From NCBI GenBank assembly GCA_027623295.1, contig JAQBXR010000012.1, positions 32,121 through 96,120 of the forward strand: a stretch of DNA of 64,000 nucleotides, written 5' to 3'. Source of the DNA: Planctomycetota bacterium. Its GTDB lineage: Bacteria > Planctomycetota > UBA1135. Positions 18,471-28,255 of this stretch are shown here, piece by piece. The notes below the pieces were generated by a model, which searched no databases, was not told the DNA's origin, and saw only the letters and a program-made list of their open reading frames with translations. The position numbers were made by a program, and so were the translations under genes. Every line of letters starts with the position of its first letter. Position 1 is the first letter of the stretch.

Positions 18471-20749
18471 AACCGTCTGCGAGCCGTCGCCTTTACCCGA
18501 CTCTTCCGCCTTCCCCCCTGGACGGCTGGTGTCAACGCGGACTCATGGGCTTGGCTATTTCTGGTGGCGCGGCCTGTGCCTTATCCCTAAGCGCGGACCA
18601 TGGGTGGTGGTTTGGCATCGCTCTCCTTTATCCATTCCTGCTCCTATTTGGCCCCTTCGCCACCCGGTGGATGAACTTCTTCGATATCGCCGAGAAACAT
18701 CATCGGCAGATTAACCAGGCCTTTTACTTGGTGGTGCTGTTGAGTTTCCCTTTCCTAGCTCCACAGCCAACGCTCACCTCTTGGGTTTTAGTTTGTCTGC
18801 TCAGCCTTCATGGATATGCGTTGCGCTATGCGCGACGGAACCACTTCGCGGTACTGGCACTTCTTCTGCCACTCACGGAACTCCTACTTGCATATTCCAT
18901 TTTGTGGCCGAACGGGGTCTTTGCAAAAGTGTTTGTGAGCACCTGGTTACTTAGCACCTTGCTTCTAGCCGGAGGAGTGACCACCTGGATTCACGCACGC
19001 TGGTCTCGACGATGTTTATCTATGCGCGATCGATCCCACAACAATCCTGCGGAAACCGGGAATGGTTTATGGGAGCGCGCACGATTCATGATGTTGCTCG
19101 GCTTACTTCTATTCCCTATCGGACTCGTTTTACAGCAAGCGGCGTTATGGGCGGTCGTCGAAGCGGAAGTGGTTCAGCCTTTGCCTCCACTTCTTTCCAC
19201 CTCATCTAACTCAACGCAAGATGTAAAAACCGCGCTGGATGATGTTAAAGATGCTTCGGTGCCAACTCGAGATTTCGTTTTCCCAGAAACCATCTCCTTT
19301 CAAGGCACTGTGGCCAATGCCACACGCGACGCCTTACTATTCCAGATCAAGTCCGAGCGCGACCTTGGACGCAAGCGCCCATATTACTCTGCCGCCCGCC
19401 CGCTTTACCTCACCGCTACCACCTTCGATACGCTGAATGAAAAGGGCTTGTCCCGAGGATTCGCACCCGAAGCCATCTTTCATTCCAAAAGCGGTTTAGG
19501 CTCCGATGATTGGATTATTTTCGACCCGGATTTCAAAAAGTCATCGGTCTTCCAATTCAAAATGAAAACACGGCCCATTTTGCATGAGCAGAATGGAGGA
19601 ATGGGCCACCTCTCCTACCTACTCCACGATCGCCGCATGGTGGCTATGCGCTACCCCAGCTGCCGTCTAGATGAAGAAGACCAAACTGCTTTGGCAGAAC
19701 CACCAGATTCCGCCATGTTTGAATATCAATGGCTAAGCCTTCCAGTGGATAGCAAGACCCCCTTGATATCAACGGAACGGGCTAGTCCGCGCTATTTATC
19801 CCTTCCACGTGGCGCAGAATTCCGTCCGTGGATTGCAGATGCAGAGCTCCTATGTCAAGACCTCAGCACCTCCAAGCAAAAGTTGCAGCGCGTGCTTACG
19901 CATTTCCAGCAAGACTTTCGCTACGACTTAAATCCATCCACGGCTGATGGAATCCAAGCGTTCGAGGACTTCTTTGCAAACCGGCGCGGTTATTGCACCT
20001 ACTTTGCATCCGCAGCCATGCTGTATCTGCGCGCCAACGGAATCGCTTGCCGCGTTGCGACTGGCTTCATGGTCACGGACTACTCCGCTGCTAGGCAAGC
20101 CTACATTGGACGCCTTCCTGGACATGCCTGGGTCGAAGTTCTCCTTGCCGATGGCAACTGGCGTGCGGTGGAGCCCACTCCTGTGACCTTGCGCATGGAT
20201 GCCATTGCCGCGAATCGAAATACCAGTCGAGCCGAAGACTTCCCGGCAGATGGGGAAACCGATGCTCTGGCCGCCGCTGAAGTCAAGCCAAACACGGATG
20301 CTGATGAGGCTATTCAGAAAACAGATGGCTCCAGTGCCTTCATTGGTGTCACCCGGGGTATTTTGGTAATCAGCCTCGGCATGATCTTAAGTATTGTGGT
20401 CTTCGCGATGCTCTTTGGACACCTAGCATCGGTGTTTGGCCAAAAGCGTGAACGCAAGCGCAAGGAAGCCCTATTCACTCCAGAAGCCATGCTTGCGATG
20501 GATTACTGGGCACGCATCCGAGAGCTCCTGCAGGAACTTGGATTTCATAAAAAGCGTAGCCAAACCGCTTCTGAATTTACCGAGTCGGTGCAGTTTTGGG
20601 GCGGCGACTTTTACAAGCCGTTAAATACGGTGACGCGCCTGGTCTACCGCACTCGTTTCGGAGGCTACATTTGGTCGGAGCGAGAAGGCGAATTCTTGGA
20701 CCGTTTCGAAAGTCAGCTCATCGAAAAATCGCAGGCGCCACAGGACTAG
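18467..20749 (+). CDS. Transglutaminase-like (TgpA/DUF3488-type) membrane protein
   Basis: N-terminal TM helices; RRGYCTYFASAAMLYLRANGIACRVATGFMVTDYS ... GHAWVEVLLADGNWRAVEPTP. Confidence 0.93.
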   Translation: MKPSASRRLYPTLPPSPLDGWCQRGLMGLAISGGAACALSLSADHGWWFGIALLYPFLLLFGPFATRWMNFFDIAEKHHRQINQAFYLVVLLSFPFLAPQPTLTSWVLVCLLSLHGYALRYARRNHFAVLALLLPLTELLLAYSILWPNGVFAKVFVSTWLLSTLLLAGGVTTWIHARWSRRCLSMRDRSHNNPAETGNGLWERARFMMLLGLLLFPIGLVLQQAALWAVVEAEVVQPLPPLLSTSSNSTQDVKTALDDVKDASVPTRDFVFPETISFQGTVANATRDALLFQIKSERDLGRKRPYYSAARPLYLTATTFDTLNEKGLSRGFAPEAIFHSKSGLGSDDWIIFDPDFKKSSVFQFKMKTRPILHEQNGGMGHLSYLLHDRRMVAMRYPSCRLDEEDQTALAEPPDSAMFEYQWLSLPVDSKTPLISTERASPRYLSLPRGAEFRPWIADAELLCQDLSTSKQKLQRVLTHFQQDFRYDLNPSTADGIQAFEDFFANRRGYCTYFASAAMLYLRANGIACRVATGFMVTDYSAARQAYIGRLPGHAWVEVLLADGNWRAVEPTPVTLRMDAIAANRNTSRAEDFPADGETDALAAAEVKPNTDADEAIQKTDGSSAFIGVTRGILVISLGMILSIVVFAMLFGHLASVFGQKRERKRKEALFTPEAMLAMDYWARIRELLQELGFHKKRSQTASEFTESVQFWGGDFYKPLNTVTRLVYRTRFGGYIWSEREGEFLDRFESQLIEKSQAPQD

Positions 20750-20751
20750 TT

Positions 20752-21495
20752 TTAGGCAAGGTCTTTGACGCGACTTCCCGGCACCAGGTCTTCGCGACCA
20801 TCCTCGAAACGGACCCAGCATTTAGTGCCACCGTCATAATCTCGCGCGCGCAATAAGAGCTTGGCAGGATTACCAAAGGCCAAACACGAAGAGGCCGCCG
20901 CTTGATCCAAGCCTCGCCACTTACGCAAAAAAGGGTTCTCCTCCCACTCCCTGGCGATGGTCGATGGGTCCATATGCCCGGGATAAACTTCCGTTTGCTT
21001 TGGAAGTTTCATTAACCTTTCCATAACCGAATGCTGCATTTCCTCAAAAGTAGTGTGACCAGGAGCTCGGGTTCCGCCTACCGAATCACGGAAGAGAGTA
21101 TCGCCAGTGAACACAGCCTTTTCATTGACCAAAAAGGCAAGCTGCCCAGCGGTATGCCCAGGGATGTGTAAAGCACGCACTACAAGGCTGCCACTGCGCA
21201 CTTCCTCGCCATCGGCAAGAGTTTGGGTGAGACCAGGAATCAGTTCTTGCTCAGCGGAATGGCCACAAACCGGACATGAAAACTCATCGGCCCAGGCATG
21301 GTTATGCGTCACATGATCATGATGATGATGGGTATTCAAAATATGCGTGGGAGTTAAGGAAAACTCCTCAATGGCCGCCAATAAGGGTTCTTGCGGCCCT
21401 CCCGTATCAATGAGCACGGCATGCCCACCGGGTTTATCTGCCACCAACCAACTATTGGAAAGCCATTCAGAATCGCGACTATGTCTGATGATCAT
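20752..21495 (-). CDS. MBL-fold metallo-hydrolase (glyoxalase II/persulfide dioxygenase-like)
   Basis: ILNTHHHHDHVTHNHAW, HIPGHTAGQLAFLV, FTGDTLFRDSVGGTRAPG; start set at MIIRHS. Confidence 0.88.
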   Translation of the reverse strand: MIIRHSRDSEWLSNSWLVADKPGGHAVLIDTGGPQEPLLAAIEEFSLTPTHILNTHHHHDHVTHNHAWADEFSCPVCGHSAEQELIPGLTQTLADGEEVRSGSLVVRALHIPGHTAGQLAFLVNEKAVFTGDTLFRDSVGGTRAPGHTTFEEMQHSVMERLMKLPKQTEVYPGHMDPSTIAREWEENPFLRKWRGLDQAAASSCLAFGNPAKLLLRARDYDGGTKCWVRFEDGREDLVPGSRVKDLA

Positions 21496-21504
21496 GCTGC
21501 CTAC

Positions 21505-21511
21505 TAGGATA
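21505..21511. promoter_or_regulatory. Divergent -10-like element TAGGATA/TATCCTA between the MBL gene (-) and mtfA (+)
   Basis: 10 nt to ATG on each strand (21521 + and 21495 -). Confidence 0.55.
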
Positions 21512-21520
21512 CACTCCGGC

Positions 21521-22288
21521 ATGTTTGCATGGTTACGTCGACGGCGCCGCGTCCGCCTAGGAAAGCAAGGTTTGCCAGCAGATTTGGTGCAGTGGCTTGA
21601 GGTCTTGCCTTTTATTGACCACCTCAATAGCGAAGAACGTAAACGTCTAGAGGCTTTGGTGTGTGTGTTTCTTGCTGAGAAGAATTTTGAAGGCTGCAAT
21701 GGCTTGGAAATGCGTGACAAAATCCGCGTGGTGATTGCAGCGCAGGCGTGTCTTTTGATCTTGAATTTGGATCATGTTTTCTATCAAAAGGTGAAGACCA
21801 TTTTGGTTTATCCATCTACCTTCCGACATCGCTCGCAGCAGACGACTGCTGGCGGAGTCGTTGAAAACAGAGAGCACACCAATCTTGGCGAAGCTTGGCC
21901 CAACGGCCCCATCGTGCTGGCCTGGGATCACGCCTACCAAGGCGGACGTAACCCGGACGATGGCCAGAACACCGTTTTCCATGAGTTCGCGCACAAGCTC
22001 GACATGCTTGATGGCATTACCGACGGCATTCCTCCACTCACGCTTGCGCATGAAGAAGATGCGTGGAGAATGCGCATGGATGCCGCTGCATTACGTCATA
22101 AGGAGATGGCGCAGCGAGGTGTGCCATTGTTCCTGGATAAATATGGCGCCACGCATCCTGCAGAGTTTTTTGCAGTAGCTACCGAAATGTTCTTTGAACG
22201 ACCGCGTGATTTACAAAAGCGTGAAGCGGAAGTTTATGACTTACTGATGACCTTTTACCGGCAAGATCCAGCGGCGAGCAAGAGTTAG
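21521..22288 (+). CDS. mtfA: MtfA-like zinc peptidase
   Basis: NTVFHEFAHKLDMLDG, HPAEFFAVATEMFFERP; start set at 21521. Confidence 0.9.
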   Translation: MFAWLRRRRRVRLGKQGLPADLVQWLEVLPFIDHLNSEERKRLEALVCVFLAEKNFEGCNGLEMRDKIRVVIAAQACLLILNLDHVFYQKVKTILVYPSTFRHRSQQTTAGGVVENREHTNLGEAWPNGPIVLAWDHAYQGGRNPDDGQNTVFHEFAHKLDMLDGITDGIPPLTLAHEEDAWRMRMDAAALRHKEMAQRGVPLFLDKYGATHPAEFFAVATEMFFERPRDLQKREAEVYDLLMTFYRQDPAASKS

Positions 22289-22548
22289 ACCGAAAAAACA
22301 GTCCAGGCCCAAAGGCAACATCCGGCAACCTCCACCACCCAGAAGCTTGGCTTCCGGATTTTGTGACGAAAGGCGAACATGGCGAGCACGGCTCCCGGTG
22401 CACCACCAACCATTGACCAGGCCAACAGCACTCTTTCCGGCACGCGGTTGCGGTTTTTATTGGCGCGCCCTTTGTCCCAACCGAAATTGAGGAAAGCGAC
22501 CACCGAAGTGATCGCTATCCAAATTAGCACGACTTGTTGAACAGTCAT
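22285..22548 (-). CDS. DUF1294 small membrane protein
   Basis: FGWDKGRANKNRNRVPERVLLAWSMVGGAPGAVLAMFAFRHKIRKPSF. Confidence 0.85.
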   Translation of the reverse strand: MTVQQVVLIWIAITSVVAFLNFGWDKGRANKNRNRVPERVLLAWSMVGGAPGAVLAMFAFRHKIRKPSFWVVEVAGCCLWAWTVFSV

Positions 22549-22557
22549 GCCTACATT

Positions 22558-23490
22558 TTAGCCGTTGAGCTTGTCCATGTGGACATCCATCTGCGGGTAA
22601 GGGATGCCAATGCCTGCTTCATCAAGAGCCATTTTGACTGCGCGCGTGGTAGTTTCCATGCAATCCCAGTAATCGGAGCTGTTACACCAAACGCGAATTT
22701 TCCAGTCGATGCTGCTATCGCCGAGACTAGCAAGAACGATTTGATGACCAGGATCTTCAAGGCGCTCAGCAACACCTGCAGCAGCCTTATCAAGGATTGC
22801 ACGGGTCTTATCCAAGTCTGCACTGTAATCGGTGCCAACAGCAACATCGCAACGACGGGTGGTGTGGTGCGAAATGTTCTCAATAATGCCACCGAAAACG
22901 GAGCCGTTCGGAACAATGATGCGACGGTTATCAGGAGTGTCCAGGACGGTAGTGAACAACTCGATTTCACAAACCTTACCCATAACTCCAGCAGCGTTGA
23001 TGACATCGCCCACTTTGAAGGGACGGAAGATGAGCAACATGATGCCAGAAGCAAAGTTGCCAAGCGTTCCTTGCAGCGCCAGACCGACTGCCAAACCCAT
23101 GGCACCGAGGATGACTGAGAAGCTTGCAGTATCGACACCGAAGGTGCCGAGAATGAGCAAGGTTCCGATAAGCAGAACGGCAGTCTTAGCCATCTTGCCA
23201 AAGAAACGCGCGAGAGTTTCTTCGACTCGAGCTTTAGCACATGCTTTACGGGTTATGCTGTTGGTCCAGCCAGCAACAATGCCCATGGCCATGAAGGCAA
23301 GCACGCCAACGACGGCGGCCATCCAGTTGTTCAAAACGAAATCTTGGATTCCGTCCAGGATGCCACCAGACTCCGTTGAGTTGCCACCAGACTCGGTAGA
23401 GTTGCCGCCACCATTATCAGTAACGGCCTCCACGGCTTGCGCCGTTTTTCCCGCTACTTCTTGGATTAAAAGGGGGATGAAAGAAAACAT
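22558..23490 (-). CDS. MscS-family small-conductance mechanosensitive channel
   Basis: LGAMGLAVGLALQGTLGNFASGIMLLIFRPFKVGDVINAAGVMGKV, RIIVPNGSVFGGIIENIS. Confidence 0.94.
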   Translation of the reverse strand: MFSFIPLLIQEVAGKTAQAVEAVTDNGGGNSTESGGNSTESGGILDGIQDFVLNNWMAAVVGVLAFMAMGIVAGWTNSITRKACAKARVEETLARFFGKMAKTAVLLIGTLLILGTFGVDTASFSVILGAMGLAVGLALQGTLGNFASGIMLLIFRPFKVGDVINAAGVMGKVCEIELFTTVLDTPDNRRIIVPNGSVFGGIIENISHHTTRRCDVAVGTDYSADLDKTRAILDKAAAGVAERLEDPGHQIVLASLGDSSIDWKIRVWCNSSDYWDCMETTTRAVKMALDEAGIGIPYPQMDVHMDKLNG

Positions 23491-23528
23491 GATTGCAGCA
23501 TAATACAGAGTCTGTGATTACGGAGGGT

Positions 23529-25109
23529 TTAGATTTCAATGCCATCAGCCATTATTTCGGCCAACATCGGTTCGTCACCTTGAAGCGCTGTGCGTTGCAT
23601 GTAAAGCGACATTCCACGAAGGCCGCCCAATTCTTCCCCAGCACCCGCTCTTCCGGGGCCGCCGTGAACCAACATAGGTAAAACCGCGCCGGGTCCCATG
23701 GACATTTCTGCTACCTTTTGGCTGCCAAAATTAAGGCGCCCGTTAAAGGGAGCCACCACGGTCATCAGCTCGGTCGCGAATTTGCGATCATCGGAATAAA
23801 CCGAAGCCACAAGTCCACCTTCGCCCTTGTTGAGCAGGGCGCCCAATGCTGGAACATCGCCCTGATAAGGGATGATGGTGGCAACCGGACCGAACACTTC
23901 GCGCTCGTGCACTAACTTAGCGGTCTGACTGTCGCGGGTTTGCAGCAGCACCGGGGCTTGAAAATAGCCTTTGCCTTCTTCCACTTCCAACAACTCGCCA
24001 CGGCCTTGTTCGCCATGGACGATGTCAGACTCTTGCATGAGCTCGGCAATGCCTTCCTGCACATCTTTCAACTGCGCTGCACTGGCCAACGGTCCCATAC
24101 GAACACCACGCGTTGCAGGATTACCTACACGAATGCTGCTAATGGATTCCTTCAGGTCTTGCTTGAACTCCTCCACCCTATTTCCCGGCACAAAAATACG
24201 ACGGATCGCCGTGCACTTTTGGCCAGCTTTCTGAGTCATGTCGGTGGTGACTTCACGCACCATCAGGTCCCAGGTTTCTTTTTGAGGTTTTACATCGGGG
24301 CCGAGTACTGCACAGTTCAAACTGTCAGCCTCCACGTTGACGCGCACCGAGTTTTGGATGACGTTTTCACTCGAACGAATGGTGCGGCCGGTCCACGCCG
24401 AACCAGTGAAGGCTACGACGTCTTGTCCGGTCACGTGGTCCAGGAGATCACCTGCAGAGCCGACGAGCATTTGCAGAACACCATCTGGAAGAACGTTTTC
24501 ATCAACCAAGATTTGCATCATGCGCTCGGCTAACAAACAAGTACTCGTGGCAGGCTTGGTCAAAACCGGCATTCCAGCCAAGATTGCGCAGGCTGCCTTT
24601 TCCGCCATGGCCCAGGCAGGGAAGTTAAAGGCGTTAATGTGAACTGCAACACCCGCACGTGGAGTTTGCACATGACGTCCGACGAAACGTGGACTGCGTG
24701 ACAAACGAATACTTTCACCATCAATGAAGAACTTGGCGGCACCCAGCTTATCGCCGATTTTGGCATAAGCCATTAGGGTGCCAGTCCCGCCATCGATGTC
24801 GAACTTGGCATCGCCACGGGTGTTGCCACCAGACATAGTGCTTAGGTCCAGCAGTTCATCGCGATGTCCATGCCATGCGTTTGCCATGGCAGCGAGTAAA
24901 GCGCCGCGTTCAGCGAAGCTCATGGCGCGCAGGGTTGGGCCACCGATTTCACGTGCATACTTCAATGCAGCGGCAAGATCTTGTCCGCCACGAGCGACTT
25001 CGGCAACAGCTTCTCCGGTGGTGGGATTGAATAGGGTGGCGGTTTCGCCGCCACCCTGTTGCCAGTCACCGCAAAGATGACTTCTTAAAAGTGTCGTTGT
25101 ATTGCTCAT
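23529..25109 (-). CDS. boxD: 3,4-dehydroadipyl-CoA semialdehyde dehydrogenase (BoxD-like)
   Basis: Aldehyde dehydrogenase motifs (VNVEADSLNCAVLGPD, TQKAGQKCTAIRRIFV) in an operon with boxB/boxC. Confidence 0.83.
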   Translation of the reverse strand: MSNTTTLLRSHLCGDWQQGGGETATLFNPTTGEAVAEVARGGQDLAAALKYAREIGGPTLRAMSFAERGALLAAMANAWHGHRDELLDLSTMSGGNTRGDAKFDIDGGTGTLMAYAKIGDKLGAAKFFIDGESIRLSRSPRFVGRHVQTPRAGVAVHINAFNFPAWAMAEKAACAILAGMPVLTKPATSTCLLAERMMQILVDENVLPDGVLQMLVGSAGDLLDHVTGQDVVAFTGSAWTGRTIRSSENVIQNSVRVNVEADSLNCAVLGPDVKPQKETWDLMVREVTTDMTQKAGQKCTAIRRIFVPGNRVEEFKQDLKESISSIRVGNPATRGVRMGPLASAAQLKDVQEGIAELMQESDIVHGEQGRGELLEVEEGKGYFQAPVLLQTRDSQTAKLVHEREVFGPVATIIPYQGDVPALGALLNKGEGGLVASVYSDDRKFATELMTVVAPFNGRLNFGSQKVAEMSMGPGAVLPMLVHGGPGRAGAGEELGGLRGMSLYMQRTALQGDEPMLAEIMADGIEI

Positions 25110-26530
25110 GCGTTTACAAACTTCACGTATTCGAATTCAACGTCCTGGCCGTTCAAGCCTTTGGCCGGTGGGTTAATCCAGCCAGCAAAGTGGCCAGGCT
25201 CAGTGACTTGCACCATGAGAGATTTCACGTAATCCAAATCGGCTTCGGTTGGGATCCACTGACCGTACTGGTCCTTGTAATCCTTATCGCTCAGCATTTT
25301 GCCCTGTGGGTTGAAAGGCTGGTGCTCGTAGACGCCAATGCGACGGTTAAAGCGCTGAGATGGCAGGTATAAGCGGAAATCTAATCCAGCCTTCTCCAGG
25401 CTGTTGTTCCAACGCTCCATGGCGCGCTCACAATCGTCCCTATAGGCATCGCGTAAAACCAAGTTCATGGCGCGACGCATTGGGATTTCGTGACTGACCA
25501 TCTTGCCATCTTCCATCCAATCCAAGCTGTAGCACTCGTCCATGGCTTGATGCTCGGTGAAACGCTTCGGATTCATTTCTTGGAAGCGTCCCTTTAGACC
25601 AGCACCAAAGTAGTTCGCTGCATTGGAGCTATCTTCACCACCGAATAAATCGAGGGATCCGGTGTACCACTCATTGATGTACTTCTGAATGATATCCAGC
25701 GAAACAATACCGAGCTGTGCTGGATCGGTGTCTGGGTTTTCAGCCATCACTTGGGCGGTCCGTGCAACCACGCGACCGACACCAGTTTCCCCCACAAAGA
25801 GGTGATGCGCTTCTTCGGTAAGCATGAACTTGGTCGCGCGGGCGAGTGGATCAAATCCACTTTCAGCCAAGGCAGCTAGCTGATACTTTCCATCGCGGTC
25901 CATGAACATGGCGAAGCAGAAGAAGGCGAGCCAATCTTCTACTGGCTTGTTGAAAGCCTCCAGGATGCGCGGGGCATCGGCGTTACCCGAACGACGCTGA
26001 AGCATTTCATCGGCTTCATCGCGGCCGTCTTTGCCAAAGTACTCGTGCAGCAAGTGCACCATTGCCCAAAGGTGACGTCCTTCTTCCACGTTAACCTGGA
26101 ACAGGTTGCGCATGTCGTAAAGACTTGGAGCGCACTTGCCGAGCAAACGCTGCTGCTCCACCGATGCTGGCTCGGTATCACATTGAGTCACAATCATGCG
26201 ACGCAACTCTTTGCGGTATTCGCCAGGCACTTGCTCCCATACATCCATTTCGGCGTTATCGCCAAAACCGATCTTGCGATTCTTCACTGGAGGCGTGAGG
26301 AAAATACCCCAGCGGTAGTCAGGCATCTTGACGTAATCAAAATGCGCCCAGCCGCTGGAATCTACGCTAATCGCGGTGCGTAGGTAGATTTCATCTTGCT
26401 GGAAACCTTCCGGCCCCATTTCCATCCACCAGTCCTTGAAATCCGGCTGCCAAGCCTCGAGGGCTTTCTGTACCTTGCGGTTGCTTGCTAGATCAATGTT
26501 GTTGGGAATCTTGTCGTAGGTGATAGCCAT
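25106..26530 (-). CDS. boxB: Benzoyl-CoA 2,3-epoxidase subunit BoxB
   Basis: Di-iron-like protein MAITYDKIPNNIDLASNRKVQKALEAWQPDFKDWWMEMGPEGFQ..., LTEEAHHLFVGETGVGRVVART; adjacent to boxC. Confidence 0.93.
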   Translation of the reverse strand: MAITYDKIPNNIDLASNRKVQKALEAWQPDFKDWWMEMGPEGFQQDEIYLRTAISVDSSGWAHFDYVKMPDYRWGIFLTPPVKNRKIGFGDNAEMDVWEQVPGEYRKELRRMIVTQCDTEPASVEQQRLLGKCAPSLYDMRNLFQVNVEEGRHLWAMVHLLHEYFGKDGRDEADEMLQRRSGNADAPRILEAFNKPVEDWLAFFCFAMFMDRDGKYQLAALAESGFDPLARATKFMLTEEAHHLFVGETGVGRVVARTAQVMAENPDTDPAQLGIVSLDIIQKYINEWYTGSLDLFGGEDSSNAANYFGAGLKGRFQEMNPKRFTEHQAMDECYSLDWMEDGKMVSHEIPMRRAMNLVLRDAYRDDCERAMERWNNSLEKAGLDFRLYLPSQRFNRRIGVYEHQPFNPQGKMLSDKDYKDQYGQWIPTEADLDYVKSLMVQVTEPGHFAGWINPPAKGLNGQDVEFEYVKFVNA

Positions 26531-26533
26531 GAT

Positions 26534-28177
26534 TTAAGTGCGGTTCCAATCGAATTCTGGGGATTCGGGGCGACCGTAAAGGCTTAAGGCCCCCTTCGGT
26601 CCGACAGCATTAGGACGCTGGAAGATCCAGTTCTGCCACGCTGTCAAGCGGCCGAAGATCTTAGTTTCCATGGTTTCAGGGCCAGCGAAACGAATGCTCG
26701 CTTCCATGCCGGTAAGAGAATCGGGCGAGAAGTTCACGCGCTCTTCAATCGCGAGGCGCACTTCATCGTCCCAGTCAATGTCGTCGGCAGCTACAGTAAT
26801 CAGGCCTAGCTCTTCAGCATCGTCTGATTCAAAAGCTTCACGACGCGCACACAGTTCTTCGGCAACGCCTTCATGGCCGAAGAAACGGGTCTCCATGCGG
26901 GACAAGCCATTGCCCATGGGAAAGGTACCGCCATTCATGACGGACATCTGAACAGTGACGCCTTCTTCTTCCAACATGAAGGAGCGGTCGGCGGCTAAGG
27001 CGAATTCATAAAAGCTGCCGGCGAAAGCTGAGCCTTGGTCGATGATGGCGAAGAAACTCTTTGCTGTGTAATCCAAGCGCTTGAACGTGCGCTTCATGAA
27101 CAACAGGGTTTCGTTCACGAACCAATCGTCGCGACGTGCGTTCATCATTTCATCCAATGCCAAAATGGTTTCAGCTTTACCGCGCGTCTTGAGCAGAACC
27201 AAACCGATGTGCGGATAGTTCAAGCGCAAACGCATGATGGCGTCGTCCAACTCGCGAAAGGCGCGCAGTGGATACCAAGCACTACCCAAATCGCGGGCAT
27301 CGGTTGGAATCTCTGGCAGTGCATCAGGCAGCGAAATTGTTAGAGTTGCGGTGCGCTCGGAAGTGTCCAATTCAAGGTTTACGTACTGATATTGCACGCC
27401 AAACTCGTTTTCGATTGGATGTAGGGCCTCCAAAGTAATGCCTTTACGTTCTGGGTGGCCCTCGCCAGCAACTTCCGCTACGCGTGCTGCAACACCTTCT
27501 TCAAACTTGGATGTTGGGAAGATGCCGTCCACTAAGCCCCACTGCACAGCGCGTTTTCCTTTCACACCCTCTGCGAGCGTGACGAAGACATCAGCAATGT
27601 CGCGGCGTACGAAACGCTTATCGACAAGACGCGTCAATCCACCGGTGCCTGGGAGTACGCCTAGGTATGGGATTTCTGGAAGCGAAACGGCAGAGCGCCG
27701 ATCGTCGACCAGGTACATTTCTTCACATGCGAGTGGAAGTTCATAACCACCACCCGAAGCCACACCATTTAGAGCGGCAATGTAGGTTTGCCCGGAAAAC
27801 TCCGATGCATCTTCAATCGACCCGCGCGTTTCGTTGGTGTACTTACAGAAGTTCACCTTCCAAGCATGGGTGCTGCAGCCCAACATGAAGATGTTCGCGC
27901 CGGAGCTGAACACGCCTTCTTGCCCGCTGGTCACCATAACCGCCCCCACTTCTGGATTCTCGAAACGCAGACGTTGAACGGCGTCGGCAAGTTCAATGTC
28001 CACACCAAGGTCATAGCTGTTGAGCTTCAAGACATAGCCCGGACGTAAGCCACCATCTTCCTTGATGTTGATGATGAGACGTGCAACCGGACCGTCAATT
28101 TCCACCTTGAGGTGCTGGTAACGGTCGGGATGAGTTTCGAAGTGGACAGGCTCCACCGCGTTTTGGGTCGCTTCCAT
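26534..28177 (-). CDS. boxC: Benzoyl-CoA-dihydrodiol lyase BoxC
   Basis: Crotonase-like double domain: VEPVHFETHPDRYQHLKVEIDGPVARLIINIKEDGGLRPGYVLKLNSYDLGVDIELADAVQRLRFENP; start set at MEATQNAVEP. Confidence 0.93.
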   Translation of the reverse strand: MEATQNAVEPVHFETHPDRYQHLKVEIDGPVARLIINIKEDGGLRPGYVLKLNSYDLGVDIELADAVQRLRFENPEVGAVMVTSGQEGVFSSGANIFMLGCSTHAWKVNFCKYTNETRGSIEDASEFSGQTYIAALNGVASGGGYELPLACEEMYLVDDRRSAVSLPEIPYLGVLPGTGGLTRLVDKRFVRRDIADVFVTLAEGVKGKRAVQWGLVDGIFPTSKFEEGVAARVAEVAGEGHPERKGITLEALHPIENEFGVQYQYVNLELDTSERTATLTISLPDALPEIPTDARDLGSAWYPLRAFRELDDAIMRLRLNYPHIGLVLLKTRGKAETILALDEMMNARRDDWFVNETLLFMKRTFKRLDYTAKSFFAIIDQGSAFAGSFYEFALAADRSFMLEEEGVTVQMSVMNGGTFPMGNGLSRMETRFFGHEGVAEELCARREAFESDDAEELGLITVAADDIDWDDEVRLAIEERVNFSPDSLTGMEASIRFAGPETMETKIFGRLTAWQNWIFQRPNAVGPKGALSLYGRPESPEFDWNRT

Positions 28178-28238
28178 CACTGCATTATGCGGATAATATG
28201 CAAAATAGTACAGATAAATGTTCCGAAACCCACGCAAT

Positions 28239-28252
28239 TGCACTATATTGCA
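28239..28252. promoter_or_regulatory. TGCA-N6-TGCA operator candidate for BoxR, overlapping the putative boxR -10 (TATATT, 28244-28249)
   Basis: TGCACTATATTGCA read directly; the motif resembles TGCA-type operators described for BzdR. Confidence 0.55.
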
Positions 28253-28255
28253 GGT

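Noticed and set aside
23370-23410. Two 24-bp tandem repeats near the mscS 5' end
   Set aside because: They encode GNSTESGGNSTESGG in a linker near the N-terminus; a simple in-frame duplication without other signal.
22832-23503. 223-aa plus-strand ORF opposite mscS
   Set aside because: Overlaps a clear MscS channel gene on the other strand; composition is that of a shadow ORF with no family motifs.
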